From contig CAVTRO010000007.1 of assembly GCA_963737145.1 (NCBI GenBank), positions 1,302,001 to 1,366,000 on the forward strand: a DNA stretch of 64,000 nt, read 5' to 3'. This document shows, piece by piece, positions 52,924 through 62,696 of this stretch. The first letter of the stretch is position 1. The number at the start of each line of letters is the position of its first letter. Source of the stretch: AP-15 sp963737145 (lineage in GTDB: Bacteria; Pseudomonadota; Alphaproteobacteria; ATCC43930; CGMCC-115725). The position numbers and the translations under genes were made by a program. Below the pieces are notes generated by a model, which saw only the letters and a list, made by a program, of their open reading frames with translations, did no database searches and was not told the origin of the DNA.

Positions 52924-55056
52924 GGACTTCGACCGCCTCGCGGCGGCGCGAGGAGCCGGAGTGGCGGCCGGTTGATGCACTGACCGAGGACGAGGCCCGG
53001 GCCGAGCTTGCCTCGCTCGCGGACGAGATCAAGCGCTACGACCGGCTTTATTACACCGACGCGGCGCCCGAGATCTCGGATGCCGATTACGACGCGCTGC
53101 GCCGCCGCAACAGCGAGATCGAGCTCCGCTTTCCGGAGCTGATCCGCAGCGACAGCCCGACGCGCCGTGTCGGCGCCGCCCCTGCCGCCGGCTTCGCCAA
53201 GGTCACCCATTCTCGGCCGATGCTGTCGCTGGAGAACGCGTTCGAAGAACAGGATGTCCGCGATTTCTTTGCGGGCGTCCGTAACTTCTTTCGGCGAACC
53301 GCGACCGAGACTTCTGGTGGCCGAGGACACGATCGAGATCATGGCGGAGCCGAAGATCGACGGGCTCTCAATAGCGCTCTCTTATCGGGATGGACGTCTC
53401 GTGCTCGGGGCAACGCGCGGCGACGGCACCACCGGTGAAAACGTGACCGCGAACATCAGTACGCTCGACACGGTGCCCGAAATGCTCGCCGGCGTGGATT
53501 GGCCGGAGCTGATCGAGGTGCGCGGCGAGGTGTATTTGGAGCGCGCCGGGTTCTTTGCGCTGAACGAGGAGCGCGCGGCGGCCGGGGAATCGGTCTTCGC
53601 CAATCCGCGAAATGCCGCGGCCGGCTCATTGCGGCAGCTCAATTCATCGATCACAGCGCGGCGGCCGCTCAAATTTTTTGCCTATGCCTGGGGCGAGGCG
53701 AGCGCGCCCTTCGCCCGCACGCATGAGGAAGCATTGGCGCGGTTTCGCGCCTGGGGATTTTCGGTCAACCCCCGTTCGCGGCTGAGCCATGGCGTCGATG
53801 AGGCGCTCGCCTATTACCGCGAGATCGCGGCCGAGCGCGCGGAACTGCCCTACGACATCGACGGCGTCGTCTACAAGGTCAACGACTTGGCGCTGCAGGA
53901 GCGCCTCGGCATGGTCAGCCGGGCGCCGCGCTGGGCGGTCGCGCAGAAATTCCCGGCGCAGCAGGCGCAGACCGTATTGCGCGACATCTCGATCCAGGTC
54001 GGCCGCCAGGGCTCGTTGACGCCGGTGGCGATGCTCGAGCCGATCACGGTCGGCGGCGTCGTCGTGCAGCGCGCGACTCTGCACAACGAGGACGAGATCC
54101 AGCGCAAGGACGTCCGCATCGGCGACACCGTCGTCGTGCAACGGGCCGGCGACGTGATCCCGCAGATCGTCTCGGTCGTGCTCGACCGCCGTCCGAAGGA
54201 CGCGGTGCCCTATCACTTTCCCGACCACTGCCCGATCTGCGGCAGCATCGCGGTGCGTGAGCCGGGGCAGGTGGCGCGGCGCTGCACCGGCGGGTTGATC
54301 TGCGCCGCGCAGGCGGTCGAGCGATTGCGGCATTTCGTGTCGCGCCATTGCTTCGACATCGAGGGGCTCGGCGAGAAGCACATCACCGCTTTTTGGCAGG
54401 ACGGGTTGATCCGCCAGCCGGGCGACATCTTCCGCCTCGAACCCGAGGTGATCGCCAAGCGCGAAGGCTGGGGCGAGCTCAGCGCGCGCAACTTGATGGC
54501 CGCGATCGACGAGCGCCGGCGAATTTCGCTCGACCGCTTCATCAATGCTCTCGGCATTCCGCAGGTCGGCGAGGCGACGGCACGGCTCCTCGCGCGGCAT
54601 TACCGCTCGCTCGCGGCTTGGCGGCGCGAGATGGAAGCGGCTCAGGACCCGGAGAGCGAGGCGCGGGCGGCGCTTCTCGACATCCACGGCATCGGCGAGG
54701 ACATGGCCGCCGACATTCTCGGTTTTTTTGCCGAGCCGCATAACCGCCCCGTGCTCGACGACCTCGCGCGCGAGGTGACGGTCCTCGACTATGAGGCGCC
54801 GGCGCAGCGCGCCGCCTCGCCTCTCGCCGGCAAGACCATCGTCTTCACGGGGACAATGGAGACCATGAGCCGGTCCGAGGCGAAAGCCAGAGCCGAGGCT
54901 CTGGGGGCCAACGTCACCGGCTCGGTCTCGGCCAAGACGGATTACGTCGTGGCGGGGGCCGATCCCGGCTCGAAGGCGACAAAGGCAGCCGCGCTCGGCG
55001 TCACACTCCTCGACGAGGCGGCCTGGCTCGCCCTCGCCGGCGAAGCGGCGGGATGA
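52920..55056 (+). CDS. ligA: NAD-dependent DNA ligase LigA, one frameshift
   Basis: LigA seals nicks during replication and is normally essential. The first frame, from ATG 52920, gives the Ia domain (YYTDAAPEISDADYDALRR) and SRPMLSLENAFEEQDVRDFF. Near 53285-53300 coding moves to the +1 frame: the active-site AEPKIDGLSIAL (lysine codon 53353), the OB fold, zinc-finger cysteines (CPICG, CTGGLIC), helix-hairpin-helix region (ALGIPQVGEATARLLARHY) and BRCT domain (LAGKTIVFTGTMETM) follow intact to 55056. A single extra base or two missing bases in the linker explains this. Since the gene should be essential, a sequence error is the first explanation to consider. Confidence 0.92.
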
Positions 55057-55185
55057 TGGCGTCAAGTGCTTGGCGATAATGACGAGAATCGCTTACAGCC
55101 GGTGCTCGGCCCGGGTGCTGAGAATGGGCGAGACCCGACGATCTGCCTTGTAATACCGGCGGAGAGGCCAAGCTCGGTGGGCGCA

Positions 55186-55302
55186 GTGCGTCCTTCGAGA
55201 CGGCCGCTTCGCGGCCTCTTCAGGATGAGGAATTGTCTTAACGCGAGTAAGGTTTTTCCTCATGCGGAGGAGCACCCGCAGGGTGCGTCTCGAAGCACGC
55301 AC
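55186..55302. repeat. Long palindromic intergenic repeat, copy 2
   Basis: It starts GTGCGTCCTTCGAGACGGCC as at 43177 and ends with a TCTCGAAGCACGC block. The central parts also align (TTCAGGATGAGGAATT, CCTCATGCGGAGGAGC). It lies in the 324-bp gap between ligA and the tonB-like gene, and an accidental open frame crosses it. Confidence 0.88.
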
Positions 55303-55380
55303 GATCGGGGTGCAGCTCCTTTCACGATTGAGCCCGGCGATCGGGATCTCGCCGTCAAAGAGCAACGGTGGTGGAGTAGG

Positions 55381-56175
55381 TTGCGTGGGCCGGTTGGTTC
55401 GCTCGTATTGCACCTGCTGCCGTTGTTGTTGCTGATCGACTGGCAGATTTCGCCGCCGGCCGAGGTCGCGCCGATCCCGGTGCAGCTCGTCTTCGAGCCG
55501 CCGCCGAAGGTGGCGCAGGCACCGCCGCAGCCGCAGCCAAAACCCACCCCGCCCCCGCCGCGCGGTCGCCTTGCTTCGGAGGATCTCGGCGAACCCGAAG
55601 CCAAAGAGTTCAACAAGCCGAAGGGCGACCCGCCGGCGGCCGAAAAGCCGGCGAAGGACGAAACTCCTCCCGCCGAGACGAAGCCGCCCGAGAAGCCGCA
55701 GCAAACAGCGGCATTGGCCCCGCCGCCGCTCCCGCCGGCGAAACCGGATGCGCCGAAGCCCGAGCCGGTTCCGAAGCCCGCGCCAAAGCCGACGCCGGCG
55801 GCTCATCGAGTGCCGAAACCGATTGAAGACCCGGCGAATATGGCGCCGCGCCGGGGAAGGTTCCCCGGCCCCGCGGCGACGCGCGACGAGTACCTCGCCT
55901 ACATGCATTCACTGATTCGTCAGCACTACAAACTGCTGTCTTCGGCCGAGCTCGCCGGCAGGCGCGGGATGGTGGTCGTCGAGTTCGTCGTGCTCGACGA
56001 CGGCAAGATCGCGCTTCTCAAGGTACGGCGCAGCTCGGGTTACCCAGACATCGACAACCGCGTCGCCGAAATGGTCGCCGCGGTCGGCCATTTCCCGCCC
56101 CTGCCCCAATGGTTCCAGGGCCTCGCCATGCCGTTCGAATTCGGCTTCCCGTTCCCCGAGGCTCTGCGGGAGTAA
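55381..56175 (+). CDS. TonB-family energy-transducing protein
   Basis: A 264-residue protein with the TonB layout: one N-terminal membrane helix (LVLHLLPLLLLIDW), a long periplasmic Pro/Lys/Glu-rich spacer (about residues 30-155), and a TonB C-terminal domain (GMVVVEFVVLDDGKIALLKV, RRSSGYPDIDNRVAEMV, FGFPFPE). It couples the proton gradient to outer-membrane transport or links envelope layers. The frame is open to 55066, but that part crosses a palindromic repeat. TTG 55381 with GGAG 4 nt upstream places the helix at the N-terminus as expected. No exbB/exbD or receptor gene is adjacent. Confidence 0.82.
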   Translation: MRGPVGSLVLHLLPLLLLIDWQISPPAEVAPIPVQLVFEPPPKVAQAPPQPQPKPTPPPPRGRLASEDLGEPEAKEFNKPKGDPPAAEKPAKDETPPAETKPPEKPQQTAALAPPPLPPAKPDAPKPEPVPKPAPKPTPAAHRVPKPIEDPANMAPRRGRFPGPAATRDEYLAYMHSLIRQHYKLLSSAELAGRRGMVVVEFVVLDDGKIALLKVRRSSGYPDIDNRVAEMVAAVGHFPPLPQWFQGLAMPFEFGFPFPEALRE

Positions 56176-56180
56176 ATGGC

Positions 56181-57896
56181 ATGACCATTCCGGTCGATCC
56201 GATAGTCGCCTCGGTAATCCAGCATCGCCTGTTGGCGATCGTCGAAGAAATGGGCGAAGCGATGCTTCGCACCTCCTACTCGCAGATCCTCAATTCGAGC
56301 CGCGATTTCTCGACGGCGATCTGCGATCTCGACGGCCGGCTGATCGCGCAGGCCGAGCATGTGCCGATCCATGTCGGCGCGCTGCCTTTTGCGGCGAAAG
56401 CGATGACCGAATTCTTTGGCGGCGATATCCATCAGGGCGATGTCTTTCTGCTCAACGACCCCTATCACGGCGGCAACCATCTGCCTGATCTGACTGCGTT
56501 CGTTCCGGTGTTCGAAGGAGACCGGCCGCGGTTTTGGTCAATCAACCGGGCGCATCAGAGCGACATCGGCGGCGCGACGCACGGCGCCTACAACGCCGCC
56601 GCGACCGAGATCTGGCAGGAGGGGATCCGCATCACGCCATTGCGGCTCTACGACCGCGGCGAGGTGCGCCGCGATCTCCTCGAAATGATCGCAACGAATG
56701 TGCGCCACCCGCGTGACTTTCGCGGCGACCTCGCGGCGATGATCGGCTCGGCGCATGTCGGCGAGCGGCGCCTCTTGGCATTGGCGGCCGAGTTCGGCTG
56801 GCCGCTCGCCAACGCTGCGATCGAGGCGGTGCTCGACGGCGCCGAACGCCAGACCCGCGCGGTCATTGCCCAATGGCAGGACGGCGTCTACGGTGGCGAG
56901 GCATTGCTCGACGATGACGGGCGCGGCAACAATGACATTCATATCCGCGCCACTGTTGCGAAGTGCGGCAGCGATCTGACGGTCGACCTCTCGGACTCGC
57001 ACGAGCAGGTGATGAGCTTCATCAATTCTTCCTACCCGAACATGTATTCCTCGGTCGTCGTCGCGCTGTCATACCTGATCGACCCCGACACGCCAAAGAA
57101 CGACGGCACGTTCCGCCCGCTGACGGTAGTCGCCAAACCAGGCACGGTGGTGTGGGCCAACCCCGGCGCGCCGGTCACGCTGGCGACCAACCATTGCGGG
57201 CAGGAGATCATCGAGGCGATCATCAAGGCGTTGGCGCCGGCCTGTCCCGACCGCGCAATGGCCGGCTGGGGCCGCCGCTTCCGGATCGCGATCCAGGGGA
57301 AGGATCCGCGGTGGGAGAAGCCCTTCATCTGGCATTTCTTCCAGGCGCGGCCCGGGGGCGGGGCGTCCCCCGCCGGCGATGGCTGGCCGGGAGCCGGCGA
57401 ATGGCAGGCCGCCGGCGGCATCAAATTCGGCAGCCTCGAAGTGACCGAGGTGCGCTTCCCGCTGTTCTTCCGCCGCCATGAATTCCGCCCCGATTCCGGC
57501 GGGGAAGGCAAATTCCGCGGCGGTCCCGGCGGGATCGTGGAGGCGGTCGTCGAAACCGCCGAGCCGGCCGTCGGCAACACCGCGGGCGACGGCGTGCGCC
57601 ACGGCGCCTGCGGCATCCTCGGCGGCAAGGACGGGCTGCCGCACCGCTATGTGCTCTATTCCGACGATGAGTCGCCGCGCGCGATCCGAACCAAGGAGGT
57701 CGGCTTGGTGATCCATCCCGCCGATGTGCTGATCCTCGAATCTGGCGGTGGCGGCGGCTGGGGCGAAGCCGCCGAACGCGACCCCGCCCAGGTTCGGAGC
57801 GATATCGAGAATGGCTTCGTGACGAACGCGGCGGCCGCTCGCGCAGCGGCTGCGTCCCCTTCCCCGCAAGCGGGGGAGGGAATGGGAGAGGGCTGA
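56181..57896 (+). CDS. Hydantoinase B/oxoprolinase-family subunit
   Basis: A 571-residue HyuB-type subunit of the ATP-dependent hydantoinase/5-oxoprolinase/acetone-carboxylase superfamily. MLRTSYSQILNSSRDFSTAI, GDVFLLNDPYHGGNHLPDL and INRAHQSDIGGATHGAYN are diagnostic. ATG 56181 is the family start, 5 bp after the tonB-like stop. The last residues (SPSPQAGEGMGEG) are translated from a GC-rich interspersed repeat (CCCCTTCCCCGCAAGCGGGG and following), so the tail is probably a late addition. It is followed 4 bp later by the HyuA subunit. Confidence 0.94.
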   Translation: MTIPVDPIVASVIQHRLLAIVEEMGEAMLRTSYSQILNSSRDFSTAICDLDGRLIAQAEHVPIHVGALPFAAKAMTEFFGGDIHQGDVFLLNDPYHGGNHLPDLTAFVPVFEGDRPRFWSINRAHQSDIGGATHGAYNAAATEIWQEGIRITPLRLYDRGEVRRDLLEMIATNVRHPRDFRGDLAAMIGSAHVGERRLLALAAEFGWPLANAAIEAVLDGAERQTRAVIAQWQDGVYGGEALLDDDGRGNNDIHIRATVAKCGSDLTVDLSDSHEQVMSFINSSYPNMYSSVVVALSYLIDPDTPKNDGTFRPLTVVAKPGTVVWANPGAPVTLATNHCGQEIIEAIIKALAPACPDRAMAGWGRRFRIAIQGKDPRWEKPFIWHFFQARPGGGASPAGDGWPGAGEWQAAGGIKFGSLEVTEVRFPLFFRRHEFRPDSGGEGKFRGGPGGIVEAVVETAEPAVGNTAGDGVRHGACGILGGKDGLPHRYVLYSDDESPRAIRTKEVGLVIHPADVLILESGGGGGWGEAAERDPAQVRSDIENGFVTNAAAARAAAASPSPQAGEGMGEG

Positions 57897-57900
57897 CCCG

Positions 57901-59976
57901 ATGTACCGCATTGGGGTCGATGTCGGCGGGACCTTTACCGATCTCGTCGCGGTCGACGATTTCGGCAAGGCGACCCTGGCCAAGGTGCCCTCGACCCCTG
58001 ACGATCCCTCGGTCGGTGTTCTCGATGGGCTGAAACTGCTGGCGGAAATGCTCGAGACCGAGCTCTCGCCGCTTCTGGCCGAAACCGAGCGGGTCGTTCA
58101 TGGGACGACGGTCGCGACGAATGCGCTGCTCGAGCACAAGGGTGCCCGGGTCGGGCTGTTGACGACCGAAGGCCATCGCGACGTGATCGAGATGCGCGAG
58201 GGCTTAAAGGAGGACCGGTACAATCTGCGCCTGCCGCCCCCTGAACAGCTGGTTCCGCGCAAGCTGCGCCTCGGCGTGCGCGAGCGTCTACGAGCCGATG
58301 GAAGGGTCGAGACGCCGCTCGACCTGGCGTCGCTCGATCGCGCCGTCGATGCGCTCAAGACCGAACAGGTCGAGGCAGTCGCGGTCTGTTACCTGCATGC
58401 CTACCGCGACCCGCGGCACGAGCTCGCGACCAAGGCGGCGATCGAAAGAGAACTGCCCGGAATCTACGTCTCGCTCTCCGCGGAGGTGCTGCCGCAGATC
58501 AAGGAATACGAGCGGGTTTCGACGACCGTCGTCAACGCCTATGTCGGACCGGCCTTGTCGCGCTATCTGACGCGGCTGGAACGACGGCTCGCGCAAGCCG
58601 GCTACGGTGGGCCGACCCTGATCATCCAGTCGCATGGCGGTGTCGCGCCGATCGCCGAGTCCGGGCGCCTCGCGGCCGGCGCCGTGCTCTCCGGCCCGGC
58701 GGGCGGCATCGCCGGCAGCGTTTATGTCGCGCGGTTGCTCGAGAAAGACCTCGGGGAAGGCAATCTGATCCCGTTCGACATGGGCGGCACCAGTACCGAC
58801 ATCTCGCTGATCGTCGGCGGCCAGCCGACCCTGGTCACGGGCCGCCGGGTCGCCGGCCACGCGATCGCGCTGAACAGTCTCGACATCGCCAGCATCGGCG
58901 CGGGCGGCGGCTCGATCGCCCGGGTCGACGCCGGGGGCATCCTTCACGTTGGTCCGCAAAGCGCCGGTGCTGTTCCCGGCCCCGCCTGCTACGGCGCCGG
59001 CGGCGCCGCCGCGACGGTCACCGACGCCAATCTCGTGCTCGGCTACCTCGATCCGGCGAGCTTTCTCGGCGGGCGGCGCCGTCTCGACCGGTTGGCCGCC
59101 GAAGCCGCGGTCGACGGTATCGCTGCGATGCTCGGGATCGACCGGCTGGCCGCGGCGCGCGGCATCCACCGCGTCGTCAACACGACGATGGCCGAGGGGG
59201 TGCGGCTCGTCTCGGTGCGCCGCGGCGTCGATCCCCGGCATTTTGCCCTGCTCGCCTTTGGCGGCGCTTCGGGGCTGCACGCCACCGAGATCGCGTGTCA
59301 GCTCGGTCTGTCGCGGGTCATCGTGCCGCGCGTTGCCGCCGTGCTTTCCGCCTGGGGTATGCTGAAGACCGATCTGCGCTTCGAGGTCGCGCGCACGCAT
59401 ATCGCCGACATGCGGGCGCTCGACGGCGGGGCGGTGAAGCGGCTGTTCGCCGAAATGGAAACCGAGGGGCTCGAGCGGCTGCGCGAGTTTTTCAACGGGC
59501 CGGTGCGCACCGCGCGGTCGGTCGATATGCGCTATGGCGAGCAGGTTTTTGAGATCACCGTCCCGCTCGACGGGGTGGATTGGGAAGCTGCCGATCCGCT
59601 GCCGCAGATCGTCGAGCGCTTTCATCGCTGCCACGAGGAGCTTTACACCTATTCTCTGCCCGACCAGGAGACGGTGCTCGTTAATGCCAGGGTCGCGGTC
59701 GCCGGCCTTTTGTCAGCGCTGCCGCAAGAGCCCGATCTGCCTGAGGCGCCGCCGGCTGCCCCCCGCAATGAGAGGCGAACCTATCTCGACGACTGGGTCA
59801 CCTCACCGGTTTACGATTTTGATGCATTAGCGCCGAAACAAACCATCGCCGGGCCGGCAATCATCGAATCGCCGATGACGACGGTCCTGCTGCACCCGGG
59901 CGAAGCGGCCACGGTTACCCCGCTCGGCTGGCTCGACATTATCCTAACGCCCAGCGCTACGCGGACGGTGATGTAA
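57901..59976 (+). CDS. Hydantoinase A/oxoprolinase-family subunit
   Basis: A 691-residue HyuA-type subunit with the ATPase-like start RIGVDVGGTFTDLVAVDD. ERVVHGTTVATNALLEHKGA and KEYERVSTTVVNAYVGPAL follow, with the second nucleotide motif IPFDMGGTSTDISLIVGG and FALLAFGGASGLHATEIA. Together with HyuB it should open a cyclic amide such as 5-oxoproline or an N-substituted hydantoin with ATP. Order B then A, 4 bp apart, indicates one operon. The substrate cannot be told from sequence; the amino-acid deacylases earlier in the window handle comparable compounds. Confidence 0.95.
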   Translation: MYRIGVDVGGTFTDLVAVDDFGKATLAKVPSTPDDPSVGVLDGLKLLAEMLETELSPLLAETERVVHGTTVATNALLEHKGARVGLLTTEGHRDVIEMREGLKEDRYNLRLPPPEQLVPRKLRLGVRERLRADGRVETPLDLASLDRAVDALKTEQVEAVAVCYLHAYRDPRHELATKAAIERELPGIYVSLSAEVLPQIKEYERVSTTVVNAYVGPALSRYLTRLERRLAQAGYGGPTLIIQSHGGVAPIAESGRLAAGAVLSGPAGGIAGSVYVARLLEKDLGEGNLIPFDMGGTSTDISLIVGGQPTLVTGRRVAGHAIALNSLDIASIGAGGGSIARVDAGGILHVGPQSAGAVPGPACYGAGGAAATVTDANLVLGYLDPASFLGGRRRLDRLAAEAAVDGIAAMLGIDRLAAARGIHRVVNTTMAEGVRLVSVRRGVDPRHFALLAFGGASGLHATEIACQLGLSRVIVPRVAAVLSAWGMLKTDLRFEVARTHIADMRALDGGAVKRLFAEMETEGLERLREFFNGPVRTARSVDMRYGEQVFEITVPLDGVDWEAADPLPQIVERFHRCHEELYTYSLPDQETVLVNARVAVAGLLSALPQEPDLPEAPPAAPRNERRTYLDDWVTSPVYDFDALAPKQTIAGPAIIESPMTTVLLHPGEAATVTPLGWLDIILTPSATRTVM

Positions 59977-60027
59977 TCGCGGGTTGCTGCGTATAATGCC
60001 GCAAACGACTGGTGCGAGGTGTGGCAA

Positions 60028-61404
60028 ATGGCTCGCAATCCGCAAGAGGCCGCGCTGGCCCTGCACAGGTTCGGGTTTGGGCCGCGCACTGGATCAATCG
60101 AGGAGATTGCCGCCGATCCGCGCGGCGCGCTGATCGCCGAGCTCGACCGGCCGGGCGCGGGGCGGATCACCACCCCCGATCTGCCGACGAGCGGCACCGC
60201 CAACCGCGCCGTCTTCGAGTATCGGGCCGCGCGCAACGCCGAGAAAAAGCTCGCGAAGCGCGACGCCGCGCAGGCCGCGATGGAAGCGGCGCCCGCCCAG
60301 CCCGAGGCGGTGCCGTTGCCGCGGCAGCTCTTCCGCAAGGAAGCCAGAGCGAGGATCGATGCGGCGCTCGACGCCGAAATCGGCTTGGTCGAGCGGCTGG
60401 TGTGGTTCTGGTCGAACCATTTCTGCGTCAACCAGGACAAGACCGTGATGGCCGGCGCCTATGAGCGCGAGGCGATCCGCCCTCATGTCCTGGGCCAATT
60501 CGGCGACATGCTGCTCGCCGCCGAAGGCCATCCGGCGATGCTTCTTTACCTCGACAACGCCCAGTCGATGGGGCCCGACTCGGTCGCCGGCATCAATCGC
60601 GACAAGGGCCTCAACGAGAATTTGGCTCGCGAGATCCTAGAACTGCATACGCTCGGCGTGCGCACGGTCTATACGCAGGACGACGTCACCAATTTCGCCA
60701 AGGTCCTGACCGGCTGGACGATCTTGCCGACCGTGACGAACCCGGACCATGGCGGCGAATTCGTCTACATCAAGCGTATGCACGAGCCGGGCCCGGAAAC
60801 CGTTATCGGTAACGAGTACGACGAGGGCGGGACCGAACAGGGCCGGGCGGTGCTCGCCGACCTCGCCCGCCATCCGGCGACCGCGAAGCACGTTGCAAGC
60901 AAGCTGGCGCGCCATTTCATCGCCGACGACCCACTGCCGGCGCTCGTCGAAAAGCTGACGCAGCGCTTCCTGGACACCGACGGCGACCTCAAGGAAGTCA
61001 CAATGGCGATGATCGCGGCACCCGAAGCCTGGGCGCCGGAGCAGGTCAAGATCAAACGCCCGGGCGAATGGATCGTCGCAATACTGCGCGCGACCGGGAT
61101 ATCCGGCGATACCCAGCGCATCCTCGGAGGGATGGCGCTCCTCGGGGAACCCTTGTGGCGGCCGGCGGCGCCCAAGGGTTTTTCTGACGAAAATGCGGCG
61201 TGGCTTGATGGCCTGGCGCAACGGCTCGATATGGCCAACGCTTTTGCACACCGTGGAGGCCTGGCCCTCGAACCACAGGCAATCATGGAAACGGCGCTGG
61301 GGCCATTGGCCTCGCCAGAGACCCGCCAAACGATCGCCCGCGCTGAGAGCAGGCCGCAGGCGATGACCTTGTTGCTGATGGCCTCGGAATTCCAGCGGAG
61401 GTGA
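60028..61404 (+). CDS. DUF1800-family protein
   Basis: A 458-residue protein of the DUF1800 family, which has no assigned function. ALALHRFGFGPRTGSIEEIA at the start, LVWFWSNHFCVN near residue 130, NENLAREILELHTLGV near 205 and a C-terminal ASPETRQTIARAESRPQAM stretch are characteristic. It lacks an export signal, whereas many relatives have one. ATG 60028 is preferred over GTG 60019. It is coupled to the following DUF1501 gene: its TGA (61402-61404) lies just upstream of that start, and GGAGG in its last codons is the ribosome-binding site. The two families are commonly found as neighbours. Confidence 0.92.
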   Translation: MARNPQEAALALHRFGFGPRTGSIEEIAADPRGALIAELDRPGAGRITTPDLPTSGTANRAVFEYRAARNAEKKLAKRDAAQAAMEAAPAQPEAVPLPRQLFRKEARARIDAALDAEIGLVERLVWFWSNHFCVNQDKTVMAGAYEREAIRPHVLGQFGDMLLAAEGHPAMLLYLDNAQSMGPDSVAGINRDKGLNENLAREILELHTLGVRTVYTQDDVTNFAKVLTGWTILPTVTNPDHGGEFVYIKRMHEPGPETVIGNEYDEGGTEQGRAVLADLARHPATAKHVASKLARHFIADDPLPALVEKLTQRFLDTDGDLKEVTMAMIAAPEAWAPEQVKIKRPGEWIVAILRATGISGDTQRILGGMALLGEPLWRPAAPKGFSDENAAWLDGLAQRLDMANAFAHRGGLALEPQAIMETALGPLASPETRQTIARAESRPQAMTLLLMASEFQRR

Positions 61405-61406
61405 CG

Positions 61407-62660
61407 ATGCTCGCCGAATTTCACGCTCCGACCAGACGCGAGCTGCTGCTCGGTTCGGGAGTGCTGTTCGCTTGGGCCGCGGTGCCGCGCCTTGCGCGAG
61501 CCGAAGGCCGTGACCCGCGGTTTCTGACGATCGTTCTGCGCGGCGCGCTCGATGGGCTCGCCGTCGTCGCGCCGGTCGGCGATCCGGATTGGACCAAGCT
61601 GCGTGGTGAAAAATCGCTGACCGCCGACGGCCAGACCCCGGCCCTGCCGCTCGACGGCTTCTTCGCGCTGAACCCGGCGATGCCGAACCTGCACCGGCTC
61701 TATCAAGCGGGCCAGGCGACCATCGTGCATGCGGTCGCGACCCCCTACCGCGAGCGCTCGCATTTCGACGGCCAGGACGTGCTCGAAAGTGGGGTCGCGA
61801 AACCGGGCGCCGCGGATACCGGTTGGCTCAACCGCGTGCTCGCCGCGCTTGAGCCCGGCGGGCATGTCGATCCGCACAGCCGCCATGCCTTTGCGGTCGG
61901 CCCGATTACGCCGCTCGTCGTCCGCGGTCCGGCGCCAGTCCTCTCCTGGGTTCCGCCCAGGCTGCCGCCCGTCAGCGACGAAACGACGATGCGCCTCCTC
62001 GACCTCTACCGCCATACCGATCCGACCTTTGCGCGCGTGCTCGAGGAGCGCGTCGGGCTCGCGGCGATCGCGAAGGTTGGGACCATGAACAGCGAGCCCG
62101 GCGACGAGCGCCCGGTAATCCAGGCCGGTGGCATTGCTCAGGTTCGCACCTACTTCGCCGATACGGCCGGCGCCGCGGCCAAATTCCTTGCCGAGCCGGA
62201 GGGTCCGCGGGTCGGCGCGCTCGCCTTTGACGGCTGGGACACGCATGTCAACGAGGGGGCGGACAAGGGCCGGCTCGCCAACCTGCTAGGGGCGCTCGAT
62301 GGCGCCATCGCCGCGATCGAGACGAATATGGGCGAGGCCTGGCGGGAAACCGTCGTTGTGCTGGTCACCGAATTCGGCCGCACCGCGCGCCTCAACGGCA
62401 ATGACGGCACCGACCACGGCACCGCGACGGTGGCGTTGCTGGCCGGCGGCGCATTGAAGGGCGGCCGCGTCATCGCCGATTGGCCGGGCCTCAAAGAAGC
62501 CGATCTCTACGAGAAGCGCGATCTGAAGCCGACGGCCGATCTGCGCGCCCTCCTCAAGGGTTTGCTGCGTGACCACCTCCGCGCCGACGAGGGAAGACTA
62601 GAGGGGGCCGTATTCCCCGACAGCGCCGCGGCGAAGCCGTTGCAGGGGCTGCTCGCCTGA
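61407..62660 (+). CDS. DUF1501-family protein, Tat-signal
   Basis: A 417-residue protein related to sulfatase/phosphatase-like alkaline-phosphatase folds (DUF1501). The N-terminus TRRELLLGSGVLFAWAAVPR followed by LARA is a twin-arginine signal with cleavage site. LTIVLRGALDGLAVVAPVGD, ERSHFDGQDVLESG, AFDGWDTHVNEG and VLVTEFGRTARLNGNDGTDH contain likely metal-binding Asp and His residues. ATG 61407 has GGAGG 5 nt upstream. With DUF1800 it forms a two-gene unit, probably acting in the periplasm. The biochemical role is unknown. Confidence 0.92.
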   Translation: MLAEFHAPTRRELLLGSGVLFAWAAVPRLARAEGRDPRFLTIVLRGALDGLAVVAPVGDPDWTKLRGEKSLTADGQTPALPLDGFFALNPAMPNLHRLYQAGQATIVHAVATPYRERSHFDGQDVLESGVAKPGAADTGWLNRVLAALEPGGHVDPHSRHAFAVGPITPLVVRGPAPVLSWVPPRLPPVSDETTMRLLDLYRHTDPTFARVLEERVGLAAIAKVGTMNSEPGDERPVIQAGGIAQVRTYFADTAGAAAKFLAEPEGPRVGALAFDGWDTHVNEGADKGRLANLLGALDGAIAAIETNMGEAWRETVVVLVTEFGRTARLNGNDGTDHGTATVALLAGGALKGGRVIADWPGLKEADLYEKRDLKPTADLRALLKGLLRDHLRADEGRLEGAVFPDSAAAKPLQGLLA

Positions 62661-62696
62661 GGCTTTAATGGCGTCCCTATCCGATTAGGACGCCCG

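Noticed and set aside
55066..55380. Upstream part of the tonB-like open frame
   Set aside because: It runs through the palindromic repeat at 55186-55302. The membrane helix expected at the N-terminus begins only after 55381.
58288..59634. 448-residue antisense frame opposite hydantoinase A
   Set aside because: Mirror of a well-supported gene, low-complexity Arg/Asp/Gly composition, no motifs.
60765..62246. 493-residue antisense frame over the DUF1800-DUF1501 pair
   Set aside because: It crosses the boundary of two well-supported coupled genes and has no recognisable domain.
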